From positions 1 to 54,823 of the forward strand of contig CAZWLN010000029.1 of NCBI GenBank assembly GCA_964634885.1: 54,823 nt of DNA. Direction: 5' to 3'. The stretch is from DAINRZ01 sp964634885. GTDB lineage: Bacteria > Bacteroidota > Ignavibacteria > Kapaibacteriales > UBA2268. Positions 43,014-50,729 of the stretch are shown here, piece by piece (position 1 is the stretch's first letter; every line of letters begins with the position of its first letter). Under the pieces are notes generated by a model, which was given only the letters and a program-made list of their open reading frames with translations, was not told the DNA's origin and did no database searches. The position numbers and the translations under genes are program-made.

Positions 43014-43435
43014 ACGTCTTTGAACAATCCCATTTGGCGCATTAACGACAGGGTGTCCCTTTCTTCCCACGATTCGACTATTTTACCTTTGTCGATACGC
43101 GACATGTGGATGAAGGAAAAGCTGACAGGCGCTCCGGTGGGGGCTGCCCCGAGGTAATTGCCGGTGTTGGTGCCTTCAGCCGTACCACGGAATGAAACGA
43201 TGTCGCCGGCGGAAATGACTTCTTCCACGACATATCTCATGTCGGGGATTGCCCCGGCAATCATGCCCATAAACTGGCCGGCTTCCTCGATGTCGAGGGA
43301 TGTTCCGGAAGTGTTGAGCCGGTAACCTTCTGCACAAATATCTTTCATTATGCTTTCTGACCACTTCTCCGAAAGAAGCTTGAAAACCACATCTTCGTTT
43401 TCAGGCCGGAGCGATGTTTTCATTGTGTAATCCAT
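43010..43435 (-). CDS. SnoaL-like / ester cyclase family protein
   Basis: The 141-residue protein fits the NTF2-like SnoaL fold. It has an N-terminal helical pair, PDMRYVVEEVISAGDIVSFR, then GTAEGTNTGNYLGAAPTGAPVSF and the closing HMSRIDKGKIVESWEERD. Members with the last pattern are usually annotated as ester cyclase or polyketide-cyclase-like, with no assigned substrate. There is no signal peptide. It converges on the PSP1 gene and follows the PD40 protein gene by 11 bases, on the same strand, so they may be co-transcribed. Confidence 0.85.
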   Translation of the reverse strand: MDYTMKTSLRPENEDVVFKLLSEKWSESIMKDICAEGYRLNTSGTSLDIEEAGQFMGMIAGAIPDMRYVVEEVISAGDIVSFRGTAEGTNTGNYLGAAPTGAPVSFSFIHMSRIDKGKIVESWEERDTLSLMRQMGLFKDV

Positions 43436-43446
43436 TGGTACTCCAG

Positions 43447-44964
43447 TTATTTATTGATTATTATAAATTCAACCCTCGAGCAGCTTTTGTTACTGCTGCT
43501 GTCGCAGGTTCCTTTCCTTTTGATTGCCAGTCTCTTACCGGAGATGAATCTTTTGATTATCTCTTCAGAAACAAATTCTGCCCTTTCTTTGTCTATGGGG
43601 TTCTTCTCATCATCGCATTTACATCCGACGACCTGCAGTGAAGCCGAAGGATTGCCGTTCAGGAACAGGATGATGTTGTCGAGGACGTAGAGGTATTGAT
43701 CGGGAATTGTGCTGCTGTTTTGCCCGAAGTATATATCGTCCAGGGTAAGCACCTGGCCTATTTCAATGGGGGACAGCACAATGTTCGAATCGACCTCGCG
43801 GTAGCCGGAAGAGCCGGTCAGGTCGATTTCCCCGCCGTGGGCTATGTAATCGTCGGCGGATGCATAGAAGCGGTACTTCTTACCGGCAGGCAGAGCAATT
43901 TTATAGTCTCCGGTAGCCGGGTCGGTAACGGCTGTGCCGATCTCCCTGTAATCGGGCAGCGATTCGTAGTGGATGACGGCGTCCAGCGGTTCATCGGTGA
44001 AGGCTGCAATTACCTTGCCTTTGACCATGACGACAGGGTCCGGCCTGAGTTTTTCCGGAAGGAGTATCCTGAAGATGTCGCCCATGCCGTAGGAGTCGCT
44101 GTAGGAAAGAAAGTAAACGTAGTCCCCCTTGGAAGGAATCTTGAAGAACAGGTCATCTTCCGTCGAGTTGATTGAGCTGCCGAGGTTCTCGGGTTTGGAC
44201 CAGTGTTTCCAGGTTTCGTCGAGCTTTCTGGAAACGAATACATCATAGCCGCCCATGCCGCCGTAGCCCATGCTCGAGAAATAGAGTGTCCTGCCGTCGG
44301 AAGCGAGGAAGGGGGAGTACTCCTCATCGGGAGTGTTGATTTCAGGGCCGAGGTTCTCCGGTTCACTCCAGTTGTTGCCGCCCTCGTTGAAGCAGATGAA
44401 CAGGTCTTTTTTACCTGTGGAGTTGGCTCTTTCGGCGGCAAGCAGCAGGATGGCGCCGTTGTTGTCGAGGTAAGCAATGGCGTAGCGGCTGCGGTTGTAA
44501 TAGTTCCTGATATTCAGTTTTTGTGGGTAGCTCCAGCCTGTCCTTGTTCTGTGCGAGATGGAATAGCCTGCGTCGGAGGTTCCGTCTTCGTTGTATGCGC
44601 CTAAGAGAAGCAGGGTGTTTCCGTCGGGAGACACTGAGCATACGGAATTGGGATAGATGGTGTTGAGGGGGGCGCCCATGTTCTTTGCAGGCGACCAGGA
44701 GGAATCGGTTTTAAGGGTGGAGTACCAGATGTCCTGTTCGGCGTCGAAGTAACCGTAACCGGTATTCTCCGGGTGGAAGCCACGGGTGAAGTACAGTGTC
44801 CTGCCGTCCGGGGAGATGACAGGGGCGCGTTCGTCCCAGCGGCTGTTTACATTGGGGCCGAGGTTTTCTTTCCTGCCTCCCGGTGTTTGTGCCGGCATAA
44901 TTGTATGAAGTTGCAGGAGTAGCAGCAGAAATAGTGATAATTGTACAGAGCGATTTTTTCTCAA
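43447..44964 (-). CDS. Envelope protein with PD40 beta-propeller and degenerate OmpA domain
   Basis: The 505-residue secreted protein starts with a signal peptide (LSLFLLLLLQLHTIMPAQ). Its WD40-like PD40 propeller (about 30-310) has repeated DGRTLYFTRG, DGNTLLLLG and DGRTLYFSSMG blades. A carboxypeptidase-regulatory-like beta-sandwich follows (about 325-405), then an OmpA-like C-terminus. In the OmpA part the peptidoglycan-binding pattern is badly reduced: VGCKCDDEKNPIDKERAEFV replaces the GHTD...N..LS..RA motif, although Asp and Arg remain. It has extra cysteines. The gene is paralogous to the next gene upstream; the paralog keeps the canonical motif. Confidence 0.9.
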   Translation of the reverse strand: MRKNRSVQLSLFLLLLLQLHTIMPAQTPGGRKENLGPNVNSRWDERAPVISPDGRTLYFTRGFHPENTGYGYFDAEQDIWYSTLKTDSSWSPAKNMGAPLNTIYPNSVCSVSPDGNTLLLLGAYNEDGTSDAGYSISHRTRTGWSYPQKLNIRNYYNRSRYAIAYLDNNGAILLLAAERANSTGKKDLFICFNEGGNNWSEPENLGPEINTPDEEYSPFLASDGRTLYFSSMGYGGMGGYDVFVSRKLDETWKHWSKPENLGSSINSTEDDLFFKIPSKGDYVYFLSYSDSYGMGDIFRILLPEKLRPDPVVMVKGKVIAAFTDEPLDAVIHYESLPDYREIGTAVTDPATGDYKIALPAGKKYRFYASADDYIAHGGEIDLTGSSGYREVDSNIVLSPIEIGQVLTLDDIYFGQNSSTIPDQYLYVLDNIILFLNGNPSASLQVVGCKCDDEKNPIDKERAEFVSEEIIKRFISGKRLAIKRKGTCDSSSNKSCSRVEFIIINK

Positions 44965-45161
44965 CTTACGCTTATTCCTCGTTTAATATTAATCAATAAG
45001 GGATAAAACTAAAAAAAATCCTGCTGTCAACCTAAGATTATTTTGGCTCTTCATCATTTATAGTGGGTAACAAAAAAAAATGGCTCTTCCCTATTCAGTA
45101 TGAATAAAACTATTATGTTAGTCATGATGGTGGTAAAGAAGCAGTATTATTGCATTATTTC

Positions 45162-45186
45162 GTAGAGACGCAAGGCCTTGCGTCCT
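45162..45186. repeat. GTAGAGAC palindromic repeat, copy 3
   Basis: GTAGAGACGCAAGGCCTTGCGTCCTT is almost identical to the copy at 20745, with a longer self-complementary core ACGCAAGGCCTTGCGT. The preceding roughly 200 bases after the PD40 gene start are A+T-rich and contain two GGCTCTTC words 37 bases apart but no gene. Confidence 0.8.
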
Positions 45187-45240
45187 TACTGGTGCGGTTT
45201 TCCGGTTCTTCGTATGAGAGAATTGAGCGCCCGGTGTGCT

Positions 45241-45565
45241 TTACCCCACCTAAATCTTACCCAAGGGGAGGCCGGGATGGGGTCATTAGTTTGTCAAGTT
45301 TATCAAGTTTTTAAAGTTTGTAAAGTAAAGAGAATAGAAAAGCAGAAAGAATGCTGAGCCAATGCGGCTTTCCCCTCCTTGGACAAGGAGGGGGCAGGGG
45401 GTGGTTGGACTTCAACAGTTTATCAAGTTTTTAAAGTTTGTAAAGAAAGAAGAAAAAGGCAGGTTCTTCTTTCCCCTTCCCCTTGGGGGAGGCCGGGATG
45501 GGGTCATTAGTTCATCAAGTTTGTAAAGTTCATCAAGTTTACAAAGAAAGCCGGCCCCGGCAATT
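45241..45565 (+). repeat. Three tandem units of the composite dispersed repeat
   Basis: Three head-to-tail units run 45241-45331, 45366-45450 and 45470-45565. Units one and three carry the GGGGAGGCCGGGATGGGGT box, then CATTAGTT, then 9-mer words (TTTATCAAG, TTTGTAAAG), then AAAGAAAG. Unit two starts with a CCCCTCCTTG/CAAGGAGGGG hairpin instead of the box. Unit three ends in GCCGGCCCCGGCAATT, echoing copy 1. They fill the gap between the two PD40/OmpA paralogs and contain no gene. Confidence 0.8.
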
Positions 45566-45625
45566 GAACAAGTGGCAGCTGCCCCTTGTTCACACACATC
45601 ATATTCTTCCGGTTTATTAGGGATG

Positions 45626-47149
45626 TTACTTCATTTTTATCATGAACTCGACGCGGCGGTTAAGTTTACGTGCTTCTTCGTTGTCCTCGCGTTTCAGGGG
45701 CTTTGTTTTGCCGAAGCCTTCGCAAGTCAGGCGGGAGGGGTCGATGCCGTTGGCGGCAAGATAGTCCCTGACGGCAGCTGCCCTTTTTTCGGACAGATTT
45801 TTGTTATACTTGTCGGAGCCTTTGTCGTCAGTGTGCCCCATTATGTGCAGCCTGATTTTCCCGTTAGCTTTAAGGAAATCGACAGTCCTGTTCAGTTCAG
45901 GTACCGATTCTTCTTTGAGTACGAATTCATCGTAGTCGAAGAAGATGTTGTTGAGCCTGATGACTTTACCCTCGGCAATTTTCACCATTTTCAGGTTCCT
46001 TTCGACGACGGTGAATTCTTTGATGGCGGAGGCGTCTATGTTGTCATTGATGGGAATGTAGCCGGCGGCTTCTGCCCTGAACCCGTATTTCCGGCCCAGC
46101 GGCAGAGTAATCCTGTAAGAGCCGCTGAGAGGGTCTGTACGTGCAACCCCGGCTTCTGTGCCGCCGGGAAGGGTTTCGTAGAATACCCTGGAGTGAAGGG
46201 GAAAATTGCTGGAGTCGTCGGTAACCTTACCGTAAATCATGAGTACAGGTTTCGGCTTGGCAATATCCGGAATTTTTATCCTGAAGATGTCTTTTTCGCC
46301 GTAGGAACTGTCAGCCGAGGCGAAATAGGCGTAGTCGCCCATGGCAGAGAGGCGGAAGTTGGCGTCAGGTTTGTCGGTATTGATGTTCGGGCCGAGGTTC
46401 ATCGGCGCTGTCCAGTTTTTCCAGGTGTCGTCCAGCCTGTAAGCCATGTAAATATCAGTTTCGCCGTAGCCTTCATGGCCGGTGCTGGAGAAGTACATTG
46501 TCCTGCCGTCGGCTGCAAGTACCGGAGAGTGTTCCGTGCCCCAGGTGTTAATGGTACCGCCTAAGTTAACGGGTGGCCCCCAGGTTGTGTCATTTTCACG
46601 GAAACTGACATACAGGTCCAGGTCGCCGTAAGTGTCGCCGGTCTCCCCGGCAATGAGCATGGTGCTTCCGTCATTGGACAGGAAGTATTCTGCAAAGTAT
46701 TTATGCCTGTTGTAGTAATTCCTGATCTTAATTTCCTTTGGGAAGCTCCAACCTGTAGCAGTCTTTGTGGAAAAAGAAACCCCCTTGGCTGTTGTGTTGT
46801 TCGGCAGGTATTTATTGCCGAGGAGGAGTGTGTTGCCGTCGGGAGTTACAGACAGGACATAGTTGGTGCCTTTGTTATTAAGCGGTAAACCCATGTTCTT
46901 TGCCGGCGCCCATGTACCATCGTCCTGCAGGGTGGAATACCAGATGTCTCCGTCCATTGGACCGCCGGTGTTGTCGGGGTGAATACGGTAGAAATAGAGT
47001 GTGGAGCCGTCGGCGGAGATGACCGGGAAAGACTCGAGGTATATGCTGTTAATGTTGGGACCGAGGTTCTCTTTGACTGCTCCCTGCGAAGTAGTACCGC
47101 TAAGCAGCAGTACAAATAATACTAATATTTCTCTTACAGCTATTTTCAT
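45626..47149 (-). CDS. Envelope protein with PD40 beta-propeller and canonical OmpA domain
   Basis: The 507-residue product starts with a signal peptide (MKIAVREILVLFVLLLSGTT). The propeller (about 25-310) has ISADGSTLYFYRI, TPDGNTLLLG and AADGRTMYFSS blades, and a regulatory-like beta-sandwich follows (about 320-390). A complete OmpA domain closes the protein (about 400-505) with IFFDYDEFVLK, MGHTDDKGSDKYNKNLSEKR and GFGKTKPLK. OmpA domains anchor proteins to peptidoglycan. I used the inner ATG because the longest frame would add 28 residues without a signal-peptide shape. It shares its blade sequences (KENLGPN, NIRNYYNR) with the downstream paralog. Confidence 0.93.
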   Translation of the reverse strand: MKIAVREILVLFVLLLSGTTSQGAVKENLGPNINSIYLESFPVISADGSTLYFYRIHPDNTGGPMDGDIWYSTLQDDGTWAPAKNMGLPLNNKGTNYVLSVTPDGNTLLLGNKYLPNNTTAKGVSFSTKTATGWSFPKEIKIRNYYNRHKYFAEYFLSNDGSTMLIAGETGDTYGDLDLYVSFRENDTTWGPPVNLGGTINTWGTEHSPVLAADGRTMYFSSTGHEGYGETDIYMAYRLDDTWKNWTAPMNLGPNINTDKPDANFRLSAMGDYAYFASADSSYGEKDIFRIKIPDIAKPKPVLMIYGKVTDDSSNFPLHSRVFYETLPGGTEAGVARTDPLSGSYRITLPLGRKYGFRAEAAGYIPINDNIDASAIKEFTVVERNLKMVKIAEGKVIRLNNIFFDYDEFVLKEESVPELNRTVDFLKANGKIRLHIMGHTDDKGSDKYNKNLSEKRAAAVRDYLAANGIDPSRLTCEGFGKTKPLKREDNEEARKLNRRVEFMIKMK

Positions 47150-47397
47150 AATAATTTTGTTGTATAGATTGATTTCAGGGGAATTTATTATAAAATTCAT
47201 AAAATTATTTAATAAACAACCTGATTTGGGCACACATTAATTTTTTTGGGATTTTACAGGAAGTAAATATTGAATTGAATAGTCAGGATTTTTACTTGTG
47301 TTGAAGTTTGAAGGAATCCATGTCCTTCCATCCTTGAAATGAAAAAAAAACTCTATGTGCTGAGACACTCAATAATCATTGGGCCATTCGCATTATG

Positions 47398-47585
47398 TCT
47401 TTACAGACATACAACCCCTAACGGGGTTGGCAGAGACTCAAGATACCGATTGTTACAGATATTCAACCCCTGACGGGGTTGGAGAAGACTATCTGTTCTC
47501 AGAACTCCACAGGAGTTCAACATATGTTTATAATATCGTATTACAGACAGTGTTGGCTCATGGCAATGAAAATGATAAATTAAAC
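47398..47585. repeat. Palindromic repeat family D, copy 1
   Basis: Two 52-base-period units each carry TTACAGA(C/T)AT and the hairpin CAACCCCT(A/G)ACGGGGTTG. They are followed by a GAACTCC/GGAGTTC hairpin and a stretch, CAACATATGTTTATAATAT, then GTATTACAGACAGTG. The part from ACAGGAGTT onward recurs at 52087-52163. There is no gene in the roughly 560 bases between the OmpA protein and the sigma factor. Confidence 0.8.
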
Positions 47586-47711
47586 TCTTCTCCCCAAATT
47601 TTTCATCTGGCCCCTGATTTGAGGAAGAATAAAAAAAATATTGAAAAATTTTGTCACAAAATTGCGTTTCGATTGTTATTACATTTAGAAGTGGTACAAA
47701 TTTGAAAATGA

Positions 47712-48290
47712 ATGAGAGATTACAGTAAATACAGCGATTTGGAACTTGTGGCCCTGCTGGGAGAAAACAGCAGTACTGTCAACGATGTATTCAATATAAT
47801 ATACCAGAAATATTCCTCCCAGGTATATGGCTACTGCCTGTACAAGACCTCCACCGCCGACGAGGCAAAGGAACTGATGCAGGAAACATGGCTCAATTTC
47901 TTCAAGGCCGCACAGTCCGGTAAGTCTGTCAGCCGCATCCTGCCTTACCTGTTCACAACGGCACGAAATATTACAATAAACAACTTCAGGCACAGGCAAT
48001 CGACAGGCCTCACCGACACAGGCTATTTCGACGCAATCGACATCGGGCAGATCGCCGGTTCCATCGACATCGCCGGCGACATGGAGAAAGACGAATTGTT
48101 CTCGATGATCAAGATTGCCATACACAGCATGAAGGATATCTACAAAGAAACACTGTTGCTTTACTGGTTCGGCGACCTGAAGCATTCGGAGATTGCCAGG
48201 GTGTGCGGCGAGAGCGAAGCCACAGTAAGAAAAAGGTTCGAAAGGGCCATGGAACAATTAACAAAAATTATCAAACCCTATTTAGTGTAA
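47712..48290 (+). CDS. ECF-type RNA polymerase sigma factor
   Basis: The 192-residue protein has sigma region 2 (about residues 22-95: FNIIYQKYSSQVYGYCLYKT, AKELMQETWLNFF, YLFTTARNITINNFRHR) and region 4 (about 130-190: YKETLLLYWFGDLKHSEIAR, VCGESEATVRKRFERAMEQL). There is no region 1 or 3, so it belongs to the extracytoplasmic-function group. The linker is longer than in many ECF factors. It ends 17 bases before a membrane protein whose N-terminus resembles an anti-sigma factor, the usual sigma/anti-sigma arrangement. Confidence 0.95.
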   Translation: MRDYSKYSDLELVALLGENSSTVNDVFNIIYQKYSSQVYGYCLYKTSTADEAKELMQETWLNFFKAAQSGKSVSRILPYLFTTARNITINNFRHRQSTGLTDTGYFDAIDIGQIAGSIDIAGDMEKDELFSMIKIAIHSMKDIYKETLLLYWFGDLKHSEIARVCGESEATVRKRFERAMEQLTKIIKPYLV

Positions 48291-48307
48291 AAAATGGGAA
48301 CCGTAAA

Positions 48308-49516
48308 ATGGAAAAGTACGAACAATTTGCAAACTATATAAACGGCGGGATGGATGCCGGGGAGGAACACCAGCTCTTTTCGGCGATGAGCTACGACGAA
48401 GAACTGAGGAATGAGTTCCGCCGCTTTGTGGTTATCGACAACAGGCTGAAGCGGACATCAAAAAGCTATATCCCGCCCAATGACGTTACCGCCGCCATAT
48501 ACGCAGGCCTGGGGCTGGCGATGGCAGGTTCCGCCGCTGCCGCACCGGTGAAGAAAGGTTTCCTGAAATCGAACCTTTTCAGGGGCATTGCCTCCTCCGC
48601 CATTGCTCTCCTGTTTACACTCGGAGCCGTATATTTCATTAACTTCCGGGACGGTGAAGGCCGGAATACTTCCGGCGGCGAAACAGAATACAGGCAGGCA
48701 ACGACGCCGGCAGTGATACATGATACGGTTGTTGTGGCCCGGGACCTTAGCCCGGCTTCAACTACTGCCGGGACACCGGCTCCTCGGATCATTTACATCG
48801 ACAGGAGAGACGAAGGCAGCAGGGATAAAAGAATTGCAGCAAATGAACAATCAGCTATAGATAAACATAATGGAGAATTCGGTTCAGTTGAACAGATAGC
48901 GGAGGCAAAGTTGAACAATGACGATCGGTTAACACCGGAGAGGGTAGCCGCTAATACCGAACTGCCCTCCACGGTGTTTACACCGGATGTGAAGTCCGCG
49001 CCCGGCAATAATGTCGTTGGAAGCGGCAACCCCATTGGTATGTCGGCGGAGTTCAAAGGTTCTGCGAACTGGAACCAGCCTAAGGAAACCATCTATCCGG
49101 GTGAACAGTCCAAGTTCAATAACATGAACCTGGCTCTGTTGTACGATGTCGGCTCAGGTTTCCGGCTCGGCGCTGAAGTAAGGCAGGAGAATTTCTTCCT
49201 GAAGTACGACGGCAGGGATGGTCGCGGGGAAATGTTTTTATACGAGCAGCAGCCCAACTTCACGAGCTACGGCTTGCTGGCAAGATACAGCCTAGTCGAA
49301 GCCGGCAGTTTCTCGTCTTTCATACAGGCGGCCGGCTCTTTCAACAGTTACGGCATCATCGCAAGGCCGGCCTTTGGGTTGGAGTATATGCTGACAGGCG
49401 AATTTGGAATTACCTGCCAGGCGGAGTATTCGACGATGTGGTTCAGGCATAACAGCGATAAGATATTCAAAAGCCAGAAAATAAGCTTATTATATGGTGT
49501 AAATTACAGGTTTTAA
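48308..49516 (+). CDS. Anti-sigma-like membrane protein with C-terminal outer-membrane-barrel-like domain
   Basis: The 402-residue product has three parts. Residues 1-85 form a helical cytoplasmic segment resembling anti-sigma factors (FANYINGGMDAGEEHQLFSA). A single membrane helix follows (about 92-113: GIASSAIALLFTLGAVYFIN), then a periplasmic linker (about 114-245). The C-terminal part (about 246-402) is made of alternating amphipathic beta strands (MNLALLYDVGSGFRLGAEVR, YGIIARPAFGLEYMLTGEFG) and ends in aromatic YGVNYRF, like outer-membrane beta-barrels. I chose the ATG that gives the anti-sigma-like start. From memory, such anti-sigma/barrel fusions occur after ECF genes in Bacteroidota, with poorly known mechanism. 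It lies between the sigma factor and a lipoprotein gene. Confidence 0.8.
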   Translation: MEKYEQFANYINGGMDAGEEHQLFSAMSYDEELRNEFRRFVVIDNRLKRTSKSYIPPNDVTAAIYAGLGLAMAGSAAAAPVKKGFLKSNLFRGIASSAIALLFTLGAVYFINFRDGEGRNTSGGETEYRQATTPAVIHDTVVVARDLSPASTTAGTPAPRIIYIDRRDEGSRDKRIAANEQSAIDKHNGEFGSVEQIAEAKLNNDDRLTPERVAANTELPSTVFTPDVKSAPGNNVVGSGNPIGMSAEFKGSANWNQPKETIYPGEQSKFNNMNLALLYDVGSGFRLGAEVRQENFFLKYDGRDGRGEMFLYEQQPNFTSYGLLARYSLVEAGSFSSFIQAAGSFNSYGIIARPAFGLEYMLTGEFGITCQAEYSTMWFRHNSDKIFKSQKISLLYGVNYRF

Positions 49517-49539
49517 ATCAATCAACGAACAGGTGAATT

Positions 49540-50583
49540 ATGAGAAAATTACTTTTATGTTTAGCAGCGCTTGCCGGTTTTGCGGCGCTCTATTCGTGCG
49601 ACGACGTTATCGATGCGGATAAAAACGTCAAGACTACCCCTCTCGGGGGAGAAGAAGCGAAATACACGAAGGTGCTGAGCGACCAGGAGCACGGTGTTAT
49701 TATGCCTCTTGCCGTGGAGAACAGTTGGCTGTATCATGTCAGGTACTATGAAAACGGTCAGCTTAGTTACGAGAGAAACGATTCGATTTTTGTGCTCGAT
49801 AAAATTGATGTCAATGGTGAAGAATGGTTCAGGGTTTCCAATCCTTTTGTAAGATTCGATAACCACGTAATTATGACTAACACCGACGTAGGGCTGTGGT
49901 TGAAGTGTAATCAATGCGACAGTTTTTCAGTGCTCCATGCACAGTATCCTGTAGCGACCACTCCATATTCCTCGGGTAATAGAATAACCAATGTATTGTA
50001 TTATGAGGGAGGCGAAGTCAGAGTTTCACTCGATACTTTATCGATGTCCGGAGAGTGGGTCAAATCGCAGGAAATACCTGGAGGCATTGCTTACGAGTAT
50101 CGTTCTTACTATGAATCGAACTTCTTTACCGGAAAAAGGCTGTACAGGAAAGAGACCTATATACCCAATATCGGTATGACGCACGGTGTACATTATAACG
50201 GCGAAGGTTCCATCGACATGACATACGAACTGGTGCACCGCACAAATTACGAGAACGGCGGCGCCTTAATCAAGGATGTATGCCAGAGTGTTTATCTTTA
50301 TGATTTCGGCGAGTTGAGCCCTGGAAGTGCCAAGAATATCCAGATGGAGGTATTTTCGAATAATACTACCGGTTCTGTTACCGTTAACAGTGTTAAGTTT
50401 ACCTCGACGACTAATGAGTTCTTCATCGACGATACGAACCTGCCGATTGTCGTACCGGCTAACGGGTCATATGTATCGATAATCCGGTTCCGTCCCCAGT
50501 CTGAAGGCGAGAAAGAAGTAACGCTGGAGATCAACACCAGCGCCGGTGTCTATCTCGTGAAAATCAAAGGCAAAGGCATATAA
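49540..50583 (+). CDS. Lipoprotein with C-terminal choice-of-anchor-D-like domain
   Basis: The 347-residue product has a lipoprotein signal (LLLCLAALAGFAALYSCDD; Cys near residue 20). The middle (about 45-230) is beta-rich with no known family. The last roughly 100 residues (about 250-347) have a regular immunoglobulin-like pattern (NTTGSVTVNSVKFTST, VPANGSYVSIIRFRPQSEGE) that resembles ASPM/HYDIN or choice-of-anchor D domains. It starts 24 bases after the anti-sigma-like gene, so it is probably in the same operon and may be a sensor or target of the sigma system. Confidence 0.8.
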   Translation: MRKLLLCLAALAGFAALYSCDDVIDADKNVKTTPLGGEEAKYTKVLSDQEHGVIMPLAVENSWLYHVRYYENGQLSYERNDSIFVLDKIDVNGEEWFRVSNPFVRFDNHVIMTNTDVGLWLKCNQCDSFSVLHAQYPVATTPYSSGNRITNVLYYEGGEVRVSLDTLSMSGEWVKSQEIPGGIAYEYRSYYESNFFTGKRLYRKETYIPNIGMTHGVHYNGEGSIDMTYELVHRTNYENGGALIKDVCQSVYLYDFGELSPGSAKNIQMEVFSNNTTGSVTVNSVKFTSTTNEFFIDDTNLPIVVPANGSYVSIIRFRPQSEGEKEVTLEINTSAGVYLVKIKGKGI

Positions 50584-50612
50584 TAATAAATCAACCCAAC
50601 CCCAAACATCAA

Positions 50613-50642
50613 CCCCCGCTCCTGCTTAGGCAGGGGTGGGGG
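50613..50642. repeat. GC-rich hairpin after the sigma operon
   Basis: CCCCCGCTCCTGC and GCAGGGGTGGGGG form a 13-bp stem (two wobble pairs) around TTAG. No T run follows. It resembles the other G/C hairpin modules of the dispersed repeats and may act as a Rho-independent-like end of the sigma operon. Confidence 0.6.
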
Positions 50643-50729
50643 GGAATGCTATTGAAACATATATCATGAAAATATTCTTTTACATTTAGTCCAAAATGAA
50701 TAGGAAAATGAAAGGAATCCAGCCACATT

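Noticed and set aside
45045..45089. Two GGCTCTTC words as possible ISL3-type insertion-sequence ends
   Set aside because: They are direct, only 37 bases apart, with no transposase or inverted partner.
47398..47481. Two 52-base-period repeats that could suggest a CRISPR array
   Set aside because: Only two units exist, the conserved part is a hairpin rather than a 23-47-base direct repeat with unique spacers, and no cas genes are present.
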